A stretch of DNA of 34,294 nucleotides from Bradyrhizobium sp. STM 3809. Its GTDB lineage: Bacteria > Pseudomonadota > Alphaproteobacteria > Rhizobiales > Xanthobacteraceae. The translations under genes were made by a program, and so were the position numbers. The stretch lies in assembly GCF_000239795.1 (NCBI RefSeq), contig NZ_CAFJ01000635.1:1-34294 (forward strand), written 5' to 3'. Shown piece by piece: positions 1-8,225 of this stretch. Each line of letters starts with the position of its first letter. Positions within the stretch are counted from its first letter, which is position 1. The notes beneath the pieces are model-generated. The model did not search any database. It had not been told where the DNA came from and saw only the letters and a program-made list of their open reading frames with translations.

Positions 1-113
1 GCAAGCGGCCGATGTGCGGCAAAGTAACACGACGGGCCATTCGCGCAGGGCTGCGATGCGTCGGGACGCAGCAGGTGTCAGACGGCAGAGGCGCGGATCG
101 GCATGCCTCGACG

Positions 114-557
114 TCACGTCTCCAGCCGGATCAGCGCGAGCCCCGACTCGGGGTCGCGAACCTTGCGCAGATGTGCCGGGCTTTCGGTGACGATCAGCTC
201 GAGCGTCGGTCGGACGTGACCGGATCCGAGATGCCCGGCCATCGCCGAACCGTCGCGCTTGCCGACGACCAGATGCACGTGGATGGAGGGCGCGCCGTCC
301 GGCGCCAGGGCGACGTCGCCGGTCAGCGAGGCGACCTCGACCTGCTCCTCGACGCGGTTGTCGAGATATTCCCGGTCGCCCCAGTCGAAATATTTCAGCA
401 CCACCTTCGCGAAGGCGCCGATGCCGGTGATCTCAGCCGCCGCGATGCGATTGTCGCGGGCGAAGCGGCCGAGGCAGTCCATCGCCTCGTCGCCGGTCTG
501 CAGCACGAGCGCGAAGGTTCGCTGGCCGCCATTCTCATGAAGAAGCCGATGTTGCAT
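114..557 (-). CDS. PPC/DUF296 domain protein
   Basis: This 147-residue protein reads as a single PPC (DUF296) domain. It shows the family's early 'ALVLQTGDEAMDCL' stretch, a central 'AAEITGIGAF' segment and the 'HVHLVVGKRDGSAMAGHL' core with its histidine-rich, probably metal-binding strand. In plants the domain accompanies AT-hook DNA-binding proteins. In bacteria it is usually a small stand-alone trimeric protein of unknown role inside metabolic operons. It is the last gene of the six-gene operon: its start overlaps the end of the GMC oxidoreductase gene by 23 nt, so translational coupling is likely. No signal peptide or membrane segment is visible. The family call is firm; the function is unknown. 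Nothing recognisable lies between this gene and the left edge of the window. Confidence 0.85.
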   Translation of the reverse strand: MQHRLLHENGGQRTFALVLQTGDEAMDCLGRFARDNRIAAAEITGIGAFAKVVLKYFDWGDREYLDNRVEEQVEVASLTGDVALAPDGAPSIHVHLVVGKRDGSAMAGHLGSGHVRPTLELIVTESPAHLRKVRDPESGLALIRLET

Positions 558-2250
558 GTGCCGCCGTCCTCGTCCCTGTTGCGCGCTGTCCGGTGAGCTC
601 GCCGCGCCGCGCCATCGCGCGGATGCGATCCGCGGTCCGGCAGGCGATCGCCTGGATGGTCAGCGAGGGGTTGACGCCGCCGACGGTCGGAAACACAGAG
701 CCGTCGCAGATCCAGAGATTGGGAATGTCCCAGCTGCGGCAATCGGCATCGACGACGCTCGCGCGCGGGTCGTCGCCCATCCGCGCCGTGCCGTTGAGGT
801 GGCAGGTGTCGTCGTCCTGGGTCCAGATGTCCTTGGCGCCTGCGGCCTCTAGCGCGCGCGTCATGAAGGCGAGCGAATGGTCGATCAGCCGCCGGTCGTT
901 GTCGCACCAGGAATAGGTCACGCGGGGAATGCGCAGGCCGTACTGATCGACTTCATCCGCCAGCGTGACCCGGTTGCGCTCCTGCGGCAGCATCTCGCCG
1001 ACGATCTTCAGGCCGGCGACGTGATTGTAGTTGGTCATCTCCTCGACCAGGCGCGCGCCCCATAGTCCTCGCGCCTGCGCCAAGGTGTTGGCCCAGAGCT
1101 GCGGCAGCGGGCCCTGGCTCATATAGGCGTAGCCGCCGAAGAAGTCCTTGCCCTTGTCCTGGTAGTTCCAATGCTCGGTGATGGCGAGCGAGGGCGGACC
1201 CTTGTAGGAGCGGATCTCGTCGTCCATCAGGCCCCACACCGCCTGGTTGGATTGCGTCATCAGGTTCTTGCCGACGAGGCCGGAGCTGTTGGCGAGGCCG
1301 TCGCGATGGCGGTCGGTGGCCGAGTTGAGCAAGAGCCGCGGCGTTTCGATCGCATAGCCGGCGACGACGACGTTACGCGCGCGCTGGAAATGCCAGCGAC
1401 CCCCGCGGTGGTAGTGGACGCCGCTGACGAGATCGTCATCGTCGACCTCGATACGGCCGACCATCGCGAGATCGCGGATTTCGGCACCGGCGGCGAGCGC
1501 GCGGGGGATCCAGGTCACGAGCGCGCTCTGCTTGGCGTTGGTCGAGCAGCCGGCGACGCAGAAGCCGCGATAGACGCAGGGGTGCGCGAGGCCGCGCGGC
1601 GCCGACAACGTCGCGAGCGGCGTCTCGGTCCAGGAGACGCCGAGCGCCTCGCACCCTTTCGCGAGCACGCGCGCGGCGGCGTTGAGCGGGTGGGCGCGAT
1701 AGGGATAGCGCGGCCGCTTCGGTCCCCAGGGATAGGTGATGGGCCCTGAGATCTTCAGCGCCTGCTCGACTTCGGTGTAGTAGTTCCACATCTCGCGCCA
1801 GTCGATCGGCCAGTCGGCGCCGTAGCCGAGCAGGGTGCGCGACTTGAACCATTCGGGCCGGAAGCGCAGCGACACCATCGCGAAGTGCACCGTCGAGCCG
1901 CCGACCGCCTTGCCGCTGTTGTTGCTGCCGAGCTGCAGCGGGTTGGCGCCGTCGCTGATGCGGTCGTCGGTCCAGTACAGCTTGGTCTGCTCGGACTCGT
2001 CGGAGGCGAAGTCCTCGAGCGGCCGGAAGTAGGGGCCGGCATCGAGCGCGACGACGGAGAAGCCGTATTCGGCGAGCTTGCAGGCCAGCGTGCCGCCGCC
2101 GGCGCCGGTGCCGACGATGACGAAATCGACGGCGTCCTCGTCGCGGTGGCAGCGCATCGGTACCCAGCCGCCGGGGCGGAACACATCGGGCGCGCGGCCT
2201 TCGATGGCGCGCGGTGTTGCTTGGGGATCATCGGACATTTCAACGGACAT
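535..2250 (-). CDS. GMC-family FAD oxidoreductase with predicted iron-sulfur motif (sugar/gluconate dehydrogenase large-subunit type)
   Basis: This 571-residue flavoprotein resembles the catalytic subunit of membrane gluconate or glucose dehydrogenases. The FAD-binding Rossmann motif GTGAGGG sits at residues 47-53. The C-terminal GMC signatures are present: 'CHLNGTARMGDDP' with the conserved His, and 'GGVNPSLT' with the conserved Asn. Cys225, Cys231 and Cys235 form Cys-x5-Cys-x3-Cys, the spacing that ligates the [3Fe-4S] cluster in FAD-dependent glucose dehydrogenase. The start at 2250 is preferred over a longer upstream frame because AGGA lies about 9 nt before it and it overlaps the preceding gene by only 11 nt; ATG 2238 is an alternative. 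There is no N-terminal signal, so export would need a partner. The substrate is unknown. The preceding gene is the cognate small subunit. Confidence 0.9.
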   Translation of the reverse strand: MSVEMSDDPQATPRAIEGRAPDVFRPGGWVPMRCHRDEDAVDFVIVGTGAGGGTLACKLAEYGFSVVALDAGPYFRPLEDFASDESEQTKLYWTDDRISDGANPLQLGSNNSGKAVGGSTVHFAMVSLRFRPEWFKSRTLLGYGADWPIDWREMWNYYTEVEQALKISGPITYPWGPKRPRYPYRAHPLNAAARVLAKGCEALGVSWTETPLATLSAPRGLAHPCVYRGFCVAGCSTNAKQSALVTWIPRALAAGAEIRDLAMVGRIEVDDDDLVSGVHYHRGGRWHFQRARNVVVAGYAIETPRLLLNSATDRHRDGLANSSGLVGKNLMTQSNQAVWGLMDDEIRSYKGPPSLAITEHWNYQDKGKDFFGGYAYMSQGPLPQLWANTLAQARGLWGARLVEEMTNYNHVAGLKIVGEMLPQERNRVTLADEVDQYGLRIPRVTYSWCDNDRRLIDHSLAFMTRALEAAGAKDIWTQDDDTCHLNGTARMGDDPRASVVDADCRSWDIPNLWICDGSVFPTVGGVNPSLTIQAIACRTADRIRAMARRGELTGQRATGTRTAAHATSASS

Positions 2251-2908
2251 GGCGGTTGATCCTCGCGGCCTCTTGCTCGCGGCCGGGCTCGGCTTCGGCG
2301 GGCTCCCACGGATCGCGGTCGTTGACATCGAGGCGCACATAGCCGCGCGGACTGGCGGGGCCGCCCCATCCGATCTCGCTCCACGCCGTCGGGTGGGCGT
2401 AGTAGGCGAGCACGATGTCGTGCAGCAGGCGGCGCTTGAAGAAGTCCTCGCAGCGCATGCCGCCCCAGTCGGCGGCCTTCAGCTCGCCGGCCTCGGCGTG
2501 ACGGAGCAGCTCGTCCTGCGTTGCCTCTGAGAGCTCGACGAACGGCCGCTGGAACGCCGCGCGCGCCTCGGCCTCGAGCGCGCGCAGGCCGCGCCGCCAG
2601 GCGTCGCGGTGACGCGGCATGCCGTCGGCGCGGTAGCCGTCGGCGACGTCAGCGTGCAGCTTGCGATCCACCAGCGCGGCGACCGGGATCGGCGGCCGTG
2701 ACGAGGGCTGCGGAACGATCCGCGCGGCGATGGCTTCGAGCAGCAGGAATTCGCTCGCCGAGAAGAACAGCGGCGTCGCCGTCACCGCCAGGCGTTCGGC
2801 GATCACCTCGCGCGTCTTGTCGTTCCACGACTCCCCGTTGCGCTTGGCGAGCACGTCGTAGTCGGGATAGCGGTTCGGAAGCGCGGGCGGGCGCGAACGG
2901 TCATGCAT
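2240..2908 (-). CDS. Gluconate 2-dehydrogenase subunit 3 family protein
   Basis: This 222-residue protein belongs to the small-subunit family that partners GMC dehydrogenases. Recognisable features are 'LFFSASEFLLLEAIAARIVP' (about residues 47-66), typical of the family's N-terminal helix, and the C-terminal 'FFKRRLLHDIVLAYYAHPTAWSEIGWGGPASPRGY', in which the WxEIGWGGP-type segment is conserved. In characterised FAD-glucose dehydrogenases this gamma subunit carries a Tat signal and escorts the flavoprotein to the periplasm. Here the first 45 residues are hydrophilic and show no twin-arginine or hydrophobic signal, which is unusual. It overlaps the upstream membrane-protein gene by 8 nt and the downstream flavoprotein gene by 11 nt. 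Family assignment is strong; cellular location is uncertain. Confidence 0.85.
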   Translation of the reverse strand: MHDRSRPPALPNRYPDYDVLAKRNGESWNDKTREVIAERLAVTATPLFFSASEFLLLEAIAARIVPQPSSRPPIPVAALVDRKLHADVADGYRADGMPRHRDAWRRGLRALEAEARAAFQRPFVELSEATQDELLRHAEAGELKAADWGGMRCEDFFKRRLLHDIVLAYYAHPTAWSEIGWGGPASPRGYVRLDVNDRDPWEPAEAEPGREQEAARINRHVR

Positions 2909-3875
2909 CGGGATGCTCCCGCATCAGCCCGAGCGCGGCGAGGCCGGCGAGCGCCAGCCCGGTGAAGCTCGGCGGCGCCGGCAGCGGCGGGCCGGCCAGG
3001 ATGTTCTGGCTCCAATTGCGCCAGCCGCCCATGTTGCGCGACACGCCATAGGCGTGGAAGCCTATGCCGATGAAACCCATCGCCGCCAGCAGCCACATCC
3101 AGGCGCGTGTCAGCGGATGCGCGCGGGTCGCGTCATCGTCCGGATCGCGCGCGGCGGCGTTGAACAGCAGCGCCGCGCCGAGCGGCGGCAGCGTGACGGG
3201 CACAGCCATGAAGGGGTTGTGAAACGCGCCGCGGAAATGCAGCAGCCCGGCTTCGCCCGAGGTGCCGAGCAGCCCGGCCGCGGTGACCGCCGCGATGGTC
3301 CGCGCCGCCGGCAGGCCGAACACATGCGGCCGCCGCGCGCGGCTGGTATCGCGCACGCGCTCGGAGCAGAAGCCGAGCAGGCCCGACAGCAGGATCGCCA
3401 TCGGGGCACCGAGCGGCGCGCCGTAGAACAGGTTTTGCCAGCTGAAGCCGCCGACTTTTTTCGTCACGTTGTAGACGTGGAAACCGGTGCCGATCAGGCC
3501 GGTGGCGGCGGCGAGCAGATAGCTGCCGTCGCGCAGCCGGTGCGCCCAGGGCCGCCGGTCGGCGGTGCCGTGCGCGCTCATCGCCAGCGTCAGCGCAGAG
3601 ACCGCGAGCGGCGTAACCATCGCCTTGTTCTTGAACGAGCCGCGATAGTGCTCGACGCTGCTGTCGGCCAGCACCGAGGCCGCCAGCATGCCCGCGGCGC
3701 GATTGAGCCGGCGCGCGGCGCGAACCGATGCGCGCGGGTGCGGCCCTGTGCGCGGTGGCAGGCGTGCCGGCGCCGGGCTGGGGCTGGTCCGAGGTCGCGG
3801 TTGCAGCATCGCCGTCGCGGCGATGGCGGAGAGGGCGAGGCCGGCTCCCACCAGCCAATCGGTGTCGTTGCTCAT
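2901..3875 (-). CDS. Duplicated multi-pass membrane protein with paired histidines, possible electron-transfer subunit
   Basis: I do not recognise a named family. The 324-residue protein starts at 3875 with an ATGA overlap onto the upstream stop; the longer open frame upstream is shadow. It begins with a hydrophobic helix and a Pro/Arg-rich stretch, followed by two copies of one membrane unit (about residues 60-170 and 190-316). Each copy has 'H-(Y/F)-RG-(S/A)-F' followed by 'G-x-GFH-x-Y-x-V' and '(W/S)-x-QN-(L/I)-x-x-G-x-P-L-x-AP'. The conserved histidines are His76 and His133 in the first copy and His213 and His273 in the second, 57 and 60 residues apart, each near a predicted membrane helix. 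The gene lies between the enolase-superfamily gene and the dehydrogenase small-subunit gene. I infer, without direct proof, a haem-binding or quinone-reducing anchor for the dehydrogenase. Confidence 0.7.
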   Translation of the reverse strand: MSNDTDWLVGAGLALSAIAATAMLQPRPRTSPSPAPARLPPRTGPHPRASVRAARRLNRAAGMLAASVLADSSVEHYRGSFKNKAMVTPLAVSALTLAMSAHGTADRRPWAHRLRDGSYLLAAATGLIGTGFHVYNVTKKVGGFSWQNLFYGAPLGAPMAILLSGLLGFCSERVRDTSRARRPHVFGLPAARTIAAVTAAGLLGTSGEAGLLHFRGAFHNPFMAVPVTLPPLGAALLFNAAARDPDDDATRAHPLTRAWMWLLAAMGFIGIGFHAYGVSRNMGGWRNWSQNILAGPPLPAPPSFTGLALAGLAALGLMREHPDA

Positions 3876-4978
3876 GTCGTGCTCACGGCATAGCGCGCCG
3901 CATCGGCGTGCTTGAATGTCAGGCCATGGCCGGGACGGCTGAGGTCGGGACGGATCTTGCCGTCCTTCGGCTGCGGCGCGCCGTCGAACAGCATGTGCTC
4001 GATACGGACATGGTCGTGAAACCATTCGAGGTGGCGCAGCCGCGGCGCGGCGCAGGCGGCGTGCAGATGCAGGGACGGCGCGCAATGGCCGGACAGGTCG
4101 ATGTGGAACGCATCGCACAGCGCGGCGATCTGCCGGAAGCCGGTGACGCCGCCGCAGCGGGTGATGTCGGCCTGCTGGACGTCGACCGCGCCGGCCTGCA
4201 GCATCGTCCGCACCTGATCGGTCGTGTAGCTGTATTCACCGGCGGCCACGTCCATGCCCGCGGGAGCGCGCTCGCGCACGAGGCGCAGTCCAGGCAGATC
4301 ATCCGACGACACCGGCTCCTCGAACCAGCTCACGCCGAGATCCGAAAACGGCTGCGCCAGCCCCAACGCCTGCTTGGCGCTGTAGGCGCCATTGGCGTCG
4401 ACGAACAATGCCGCGCGTTCGCCGATCGCGAGCCGCGCCACCTCGACCCGATGCGGATCGCGCGCAGGCTCGGAGCCGACCTTCATCTTGACGTAGGCGC
4501 AGCGCTGTTCGGAGACCCATCCGGCCAGTTGCCGGCGCAGTTCCTCGTCCGAATAGCTGGTGAAGCCGCCGCTGCCGTAGATCGGGACCTCCTGACGAAA
4601 GCTGCCGAGCAGCGCGCAGAGCGGCAGATCCAGCAGCCGCGCCTTGAGATCATGGAGCGCGGTATCGACAGCCGAGATCGCGGTGGCCACCAGACCCTGC
4701 CGGCCGAGGTTGCGGATCGCGTGCTGCATCGCAGCCCAGGTGTGTTCGGGCGCCAGCGCGTCGCTGCCTTCGACCAGCGGCGCGAGGGTGTCGGCGATCA
4801 GCCGCCCGATGCAGGCATGGGCATAAGTGTAGCCGATGCCGATCTTGCCGCGCGCGAACACCTCGACCAGCACGAGCGTCGTCGATGTCCAGCTGATCGT
4901 TCCATCGGCCTCGGGACGATCGGTCGGGATCTCGAAGGCGCCGACGCTGACGCTTTCAATGGGAACCGCTGCGGGCAT
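3872..4978 (-). CDS. Enolase-superfamily enzyme (mandelate racemase/muconate lactonizing type)
   Basis: This 368-residue protein has the two-domain enolase-superfamily layout: a capping N-terminal domain and a C-terminal barrel. Visible active-site elements are the KxK motif in 'YVKMKVG' (Lys164, Lys166), metal ligands in 'DANGAY' (Asp194), 'WFEEP' (Glu220) and 'AAGEY' (Glu248), and His298 in 'GHCAPSLH'. A KxK lysine and a barrel-end histidine are typical of the mandelate racemase subgroup, many members of which dehydrate sugar acids to 2-keto-3-deoxy acids or epimerise substrates. The exact reaction cannot be read from the sequence. The start shares one nucleotide (TGATG) with the stop of the ThDP-enzyme gene and the end overlaps the next gene by 4 nt, so the gene is embedded in the operon. 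A cytoplasmic sugar-acid dehydratase is the favoured guess. Confidence 0.9.
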   Translation of the reverse strand: MPAAVPIESVSVGAFEIPTDRPEADGTISWTSTTLVLVEVFARGKIGIGYTYAHACIGRLIADTLAPLVEGSDALAPEHTWAAMQHAIRNLGRQGLVATAISAVDTALHDLKARLLDLPLCALLGSFRQEVPIYGSGGFTSYSDEELRRQLAGWVSEQRCAYVKMKVGSEPARDPHRVEVARLAIGERAALFVDANGAYSAKQALGLAQPFSDLGVSWFEEPVSSDDLPGLRLVRERAPAGMDVAAGEYSYTTDQVRTMLQAGAVDVQQADITRCGGVTGFRQIAALCDAFHIDLSGHCAPSLHLHAACAAPRLRHLEWFHDHVRIEHMLFDGAPQPKDGKIRPDLSRPGHGLTFKHADAARYAVSTT

Positions 4979-6753
4979 CAGTCTTTCCCCGGCAGAATGC
5001 TGGTGACGAGCTCCTTGGCGCTGTTCTTCAGCACGCTGCCGAGCTCCGGCTCCGACGGAATCATGCTGATGAAGTTCTTGGCGTCCTTCAGCGTGATGTG
5101 CGGCGGCAAGGGTGGCACGTTCGGATCGGTATAGGCTTCGAGAATCACGGGGCGGTCGGCCGCGAGCGCCTCGTCCCAGGCGGCGCCCACCTGATCGGGA
5201 TCATCGACGAAGATCCCCTTGAGCCCGATCAGCTCGGCGTAGCGATGGTAGGAGAAATCCGGGATGCTCTGCGTCGAGAGCGTCTTGCCGGTGCCGAGCT
5301 GGATGCGCTCCTCCCAGGTGACCTGGTTGAGGTCGCGGTTGTTAAGCACGAGCACGATGAGGCGCGGATTGCTCCACTCGCGCCAATATTTGCCGATCGT
5401 GATCATCACGTTCAGCCCGTTCATCTGCATCGCGCCGTCGCCCATGCAGGCGATCACGGTGCGCTCCGGATAGGCCATCTTGGCGGCCAGCGCGTAGGGC
5501 GTGCCGGCGCCGAGCGAGGCGAGGCCGCCGGACAGCGACGCCTTCATGCCACGACGGATCTTCAGGTCGCGTGCGTACCAGTTGGCGGCCGAGCCGGAAT
5601 CGGCGGTGATGATCGCGTTGTCGGGCAGCCGCGGCGACAGCTCCCAGAACACGCGCTGCGGATTGAGCGGATCGGCCGAGTCCATCGCGCGGCGTTCGAG
5701 CGTTTTCCACCAGTCGCGGATGCCGTCCTCGATGCCGCTGCGCCAGCCGTCCTTCCGTTTCTGCTCCAAGAGCGGCAACAGCGCCCGCAACGTCGCCGCG
5801 CTGTCGCCGACGAGATTGACCTCCATCGGATAGCGCAGGCTGAGCCGGGTGCCGTCGATGTCGATCTGCACGCCGCGCGCGTCGCCCGGCTTCGGCAGGA
5901 ACTCGCTGTAAGGGAAGGCGGAGCCGACCATCAGGAAGGTGTCGCAGGATTTCATCATGTCCCAGCTCGGCCGGGTGCCGAGCAGGCCGATCGAGCCGGT
6001 CACGAACGGCAGATCGTCGGGCACGGCGGCCTTGCCGAGCAGCGCCTTGGCGACGCCGGCCTGCAGCCGCTCGGCCACTGCGACGACCTCGTCGGTTGCG
6101 CCGAGCGCGCCGGCGCCGATAAGCATCGCGACCTTGCGCCCGCTGTTCAGCACCTCGGCCGCGGCGCGCAGCTGCGCATCCTGTGGAACCTGCGCCGGCC
6201 CGGCATAGCCGAGGCCGGTATGCGTGGTGCCGTGGGTGAGCGGCGGATCCTCATAGTCCATCTCCTGCAGATCCTTGGGCAGGATGATGCAGGTGACGGT
6301 GCGTCGGGTATGAGCGATGCGAACCGCGCGATCGACGAGATGGCGGACCTGCTCCGGCACGGTCGCCTGTTCCACATATTCGGCGACGTCCTTGAACAGC
6401 GTCTTGAGGTCGACCTCCTGCTGATAGCTCGCGCCGATCGAGGCCCGTGCGGCCTGGCCGACCAGCGCGACCACAGGGACGTGATCCATCTTCGCATCAT
6501 AGAGTCCGTTCAAGAGATGGATCGCGCCGGGCCCCGACGTGGCGTAGCAGAGACCGGGCTGGCCGGTGAACTTGGCATGCGCCGAGGCCATGAACGCGGC
6601 CATCTCCTCGTGCCTCACCTGGACGTATTTCATCACGTCCTTCGCCTTGTCGAGCGCGACGTCGAGACCGCCGACACCGTCGCCGGGATATCCATAGACG
6701 CGGTGGAGACCCCATTCGGACAGGCGGTGCCAAACGAATTCGCTGACGTTCAT
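4978..6753 (-). CDS. Thiamine-diphosphate-dependent enzyme, pyruvate oxidase/acetolactate synthase-like
   Basis: This 591-residue protein has the three-domain layout of ThDP enzymes of the pyruvate oxidase, acetolactate synthase and benzoylformate decarboxylase group. The N-terminal Pyr domain has 'YGYPGDGVGGLDVAL', 'VRHEEMAAFMA' with the cofactor-activating glutamate (Glu49), and 'YATSGPGAIHLLNGLYDA'. A central domain contains 'KVAMLIGAGAL'. The C-terminal PP domain has 'GDGAMQMNGL...VLNNRDLN', the GDG-x(n)-NN magnesium/ThDP motif. Similar proteins are often annotated as thiamine-pyrophosphate-requiring or pyruvate dehydrogenase (quinone)-like, but the substrate is not determined. It is the first gene of the operon, with a GGAGG-like ribosome site before its ATG. 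Co-transcription with an enolase-superfamily enzyme suggests action on a 2-keto acid derived from a sugar acid. Confidence 0.9.
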   Translation of the reverse strand: MNVSEFVWHRLSEWGLHRVYGYPGDGVGGLDVALDKAKDVMKYVQVRHEEMAAFMASAHAKFTGQPGLCYATSGPGAIHLLNGLYDAKMDHVPVVALVGQAARASIGASYQQEVDLKTLFKDVAEYVEQATVPEQVRHLVDRAVRIAHTRRTVTCIILPKDLQEMDYEDPPLTHGTTHTGLGYAGPAQVPQDAQLRAAAEVLNSGRKVAMLIGAGALGATDEVVAVAERLQAGVAKALLGKAAVPDDLPFVTGSIGLLGTRPSWDMMKSCDTFLMVGSAFPYSEFLPKPGDARGVQIDIDGTRLSLRYPMEVNLVGDSAATLRALLPLLEQKRKDGWRSGIEDGIRDWWKTLERRAMDSADPLNPQRVFWELSPRLPDNAIITADSGSAANWYARDLKIRRGMKASLSGGLASLGAGTPYALAAKMAYPERTVIACMGDGAMQMNGLNVMITIGKYWREWSNPRLIVLVLNNRDLNQVTWEERIQLGTGKTLSTQSIPDFSYHRYAELIGLKGIFVDDPDQVGAAWDEALAADRPVILEAYTDPNVPPLPPHITLKDAKNFISMIPSEPELGSVLKNSAKELVTSILPGKD

Positions 6754-7216
6754 GGACGTGATCCTCGATCGGAGGTGACGGGAGAGCGGCGCTGCTGCTG
6801 TCCATCAAACGTGCCGTGGCGGCAAACGTTGCCGCTTTAACGAGAATTCATGTTCGGAATCGAACTAACAAGGAGGCGGGTGAGCAGCGGGTTCCAATTG
6901 CAAAGACGGGTGCGAGCCGGAATGTGCGCCGCAGCGCGCCGCTTCGCCGGTCACACGGACGCGACGACACTTGATCTTGGTGAGTGTTTCGAAAACTCCA
7001 CGCAACGGTCTCAAGGCTGCCCCTCGCGGTCATCGTCCGCGACAGCGGACGATCCAGTACGCCGTGACATCTCGGTTCAGTCACGTCTGCCGCGGCGTAC
7101 TGGATGCTCCACCGTCGCGGAGCATGACACTGGTGGAGGTGGTGAGAGCAGACCAGAACAGCTGATCCAACAGAACGCCCCGCATCAGCGCTGTCAAATC
7201 TGCGCGATGGATGCGC
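6754..7216. other. Intergenic region between nosX and the ThDP-enzyme operon
   Basis: These 463 bp contain no gene I can support. They must hold the promoter and leader of the minus-strand six-gene operon and the end of the nos transcript. A ribosome site resembling GGAGG lies about 10 nt before the start at 6753. An AT-richer patch around 6825-6870 is the most promoter-like part, but no convincing -35/-10 pair could be fixed. The palindromic element at 7029-7128 occupies the nosX-proximal half. Confidence 0.5.
7029..7128. repeat. Palindromic repeat element with three nested hairpins
   Basis: The segment folds as a symmetric, cloverleaf-like palindrome. The outer arms are GTCAT (7029-7033) and ATGAC (7124-7128). 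A left hairpin pairs ATCGTCCGC (7032-7040) with GCGGACGAT (7045-7053). A central stem pairs ATCCAGTACGCC (7052-7063) with GGCGTACTGGAT (7094-7105), all 12 bases matching. A right hairpin pairs GCTCC (7106-7110) with GGAGC (7119-7123). Intergenic palindromes with a central GTACTGGAT-type arm are, from memory, abundant in Bradyrhizobium and Rhodopseudomonas genomes. It lies 89 bp beyond the nosX stop in the direction of nos transcription, so the mRNA would fold strongly here and the element could end or stabilise the transcript. Confidence 0.75.
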
Positions 7217-8215
7217 TCAGGCGACGAGGTCCACCGCCGCTCCGCTCGCGTCGATCAGGTGCACGCGCTCGATGCCGGCGCGGGGCAACGCGGCGCGGAT
7301 TTCGGACGGCGACATCAGGCTGAAGGCAGTGGATAGCGCGTCCGCCGCCGTGGCGTTCGCCGCGACGGTCGTCACGCTGCGGTAGCGCTGCGCGCAGGTG
7401 CCGTTGTGCGGATCGAACAGATGATTGAAGCGGCCCTCCGGATCGAAGCGGAAGCCGTAGGCGCCCGAGGTCGAGACCGCGCGGTCGACAATCGGAAGCA
7501 TGGCCACCGTACGCCCGGTGTGCTCGGGGTCCTCGATCGCGACCTCCCAGGGCTGGCCGTCGGGCCGTGGCCCGATCGCGCGGGCCTCGCCCATGTCGAC
7601 GAGGCTCTGCTGGATGCCTTGGAGGCGGAGGAGATCGACGATCTTGTCCGTCACATAGCCCTGCGCGATGCCGTTCAGGGTGAGCATCGTGCCGCGCGGC
7701 ATCACGATGCGGTCGGGGCTGATCGAGAGCTTGGCGTAGCCGACGCGCGCCAGCGCGTCGCGCACGGCCGCGAATGGCGGACCGTGCGGATCGGCATCGG
7801 GGCGCGAGAAATGATCGGCGTAGAGCGTCCAGAGCGGCTGCACGGTGGCATCGAAGCGGCCATTGGTCAGCTCCGCATAGCGCTGCGACCGCGCGAGGAT
7901 GTCGATCAGTTCCGGGGCCGGATCGAGCAGCACGCCCGTGCGATTCAATGCGACCAGCGCCGAATCCGCCAGGTAAAGGCTGAACAGCCGCTCCAGCCGG
8001 CGCGCCTCGGTGATCGACAGTGCGATCAGGCGCTCCGCTTCACCGCGGTCGTGATGGTGCAGCTTGATGGTCGCAACGGCGCCGAGCAAGGTGCCGCGCC
8101 ACTCGACCAGGCCGGCATCGGCATTCGCGCGAGAGATCTCCGACGCAGCGATCGAGAGGCCGGCGATAGCGCCGCTGATCTGGAGGAAGCGTCGGCGCGA
8201 GAAGTGATGGGTCAT
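7217..8215 (-). CDS. nosX: NosX, ApbE-type flavin transferase for NosR
   Basis: This 332-residue protein carries a Tat signal (SRRRFLQISG near residue 6-15) and an ApbE fold. ApbE-family enzymes use FAD to attach FMN covalently to a threonine in an exported target; the nos-linked version flavinylates NosR. Family motifs visible are 'LNGIAQGYVTDKI', 'LVDMGEARAIG', 'VSTSGAYGFRFDPEGRFNHLFDPHNG' and 'VTTVAANATAADALSTAFSLM', the last holding the metal- and FAD-contacting Asp/Thr region. The start at 8215 is chosen over ATG 8245 because GAGGTG lies about 8 nt before it and the Tat signal then begins at the N-terminus. It follows nosL by 10 nt and is the last gene of the nos cluster. Expected location is the periplasm. 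Confidence 0.93.
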   Translation of the reverse strand: MTHHFSRRRFLQISGAIAGLSIAASEISRANADAGLVEWRGTLLGAVATIKLHHHDRGEAERLIALSITEARRLERLFSLYLADSALVALNRTGVLLDPAPELIDILARSQRYAELTNGRFDATVQPLWTLYADHFSRPDADPHGPPFAAVRDALARVGYAKLSISPDRIVMPRGTMLTLNGIAQGYVTDKIVDLLRLQGIQQSLVDMGEARAIGPRPDGQPWEVAIEDPEHTGRTVAMLPIVDRAVSTSGAYGFRFDPEGRFNHLFDPHNGTCAQRYRSVTTVAANATAADALSTAFSLMSPSEIRAALPRAGIERVHLIDASGAAVDLVA

Positions 8216-8225
8216 GACGGGCACC

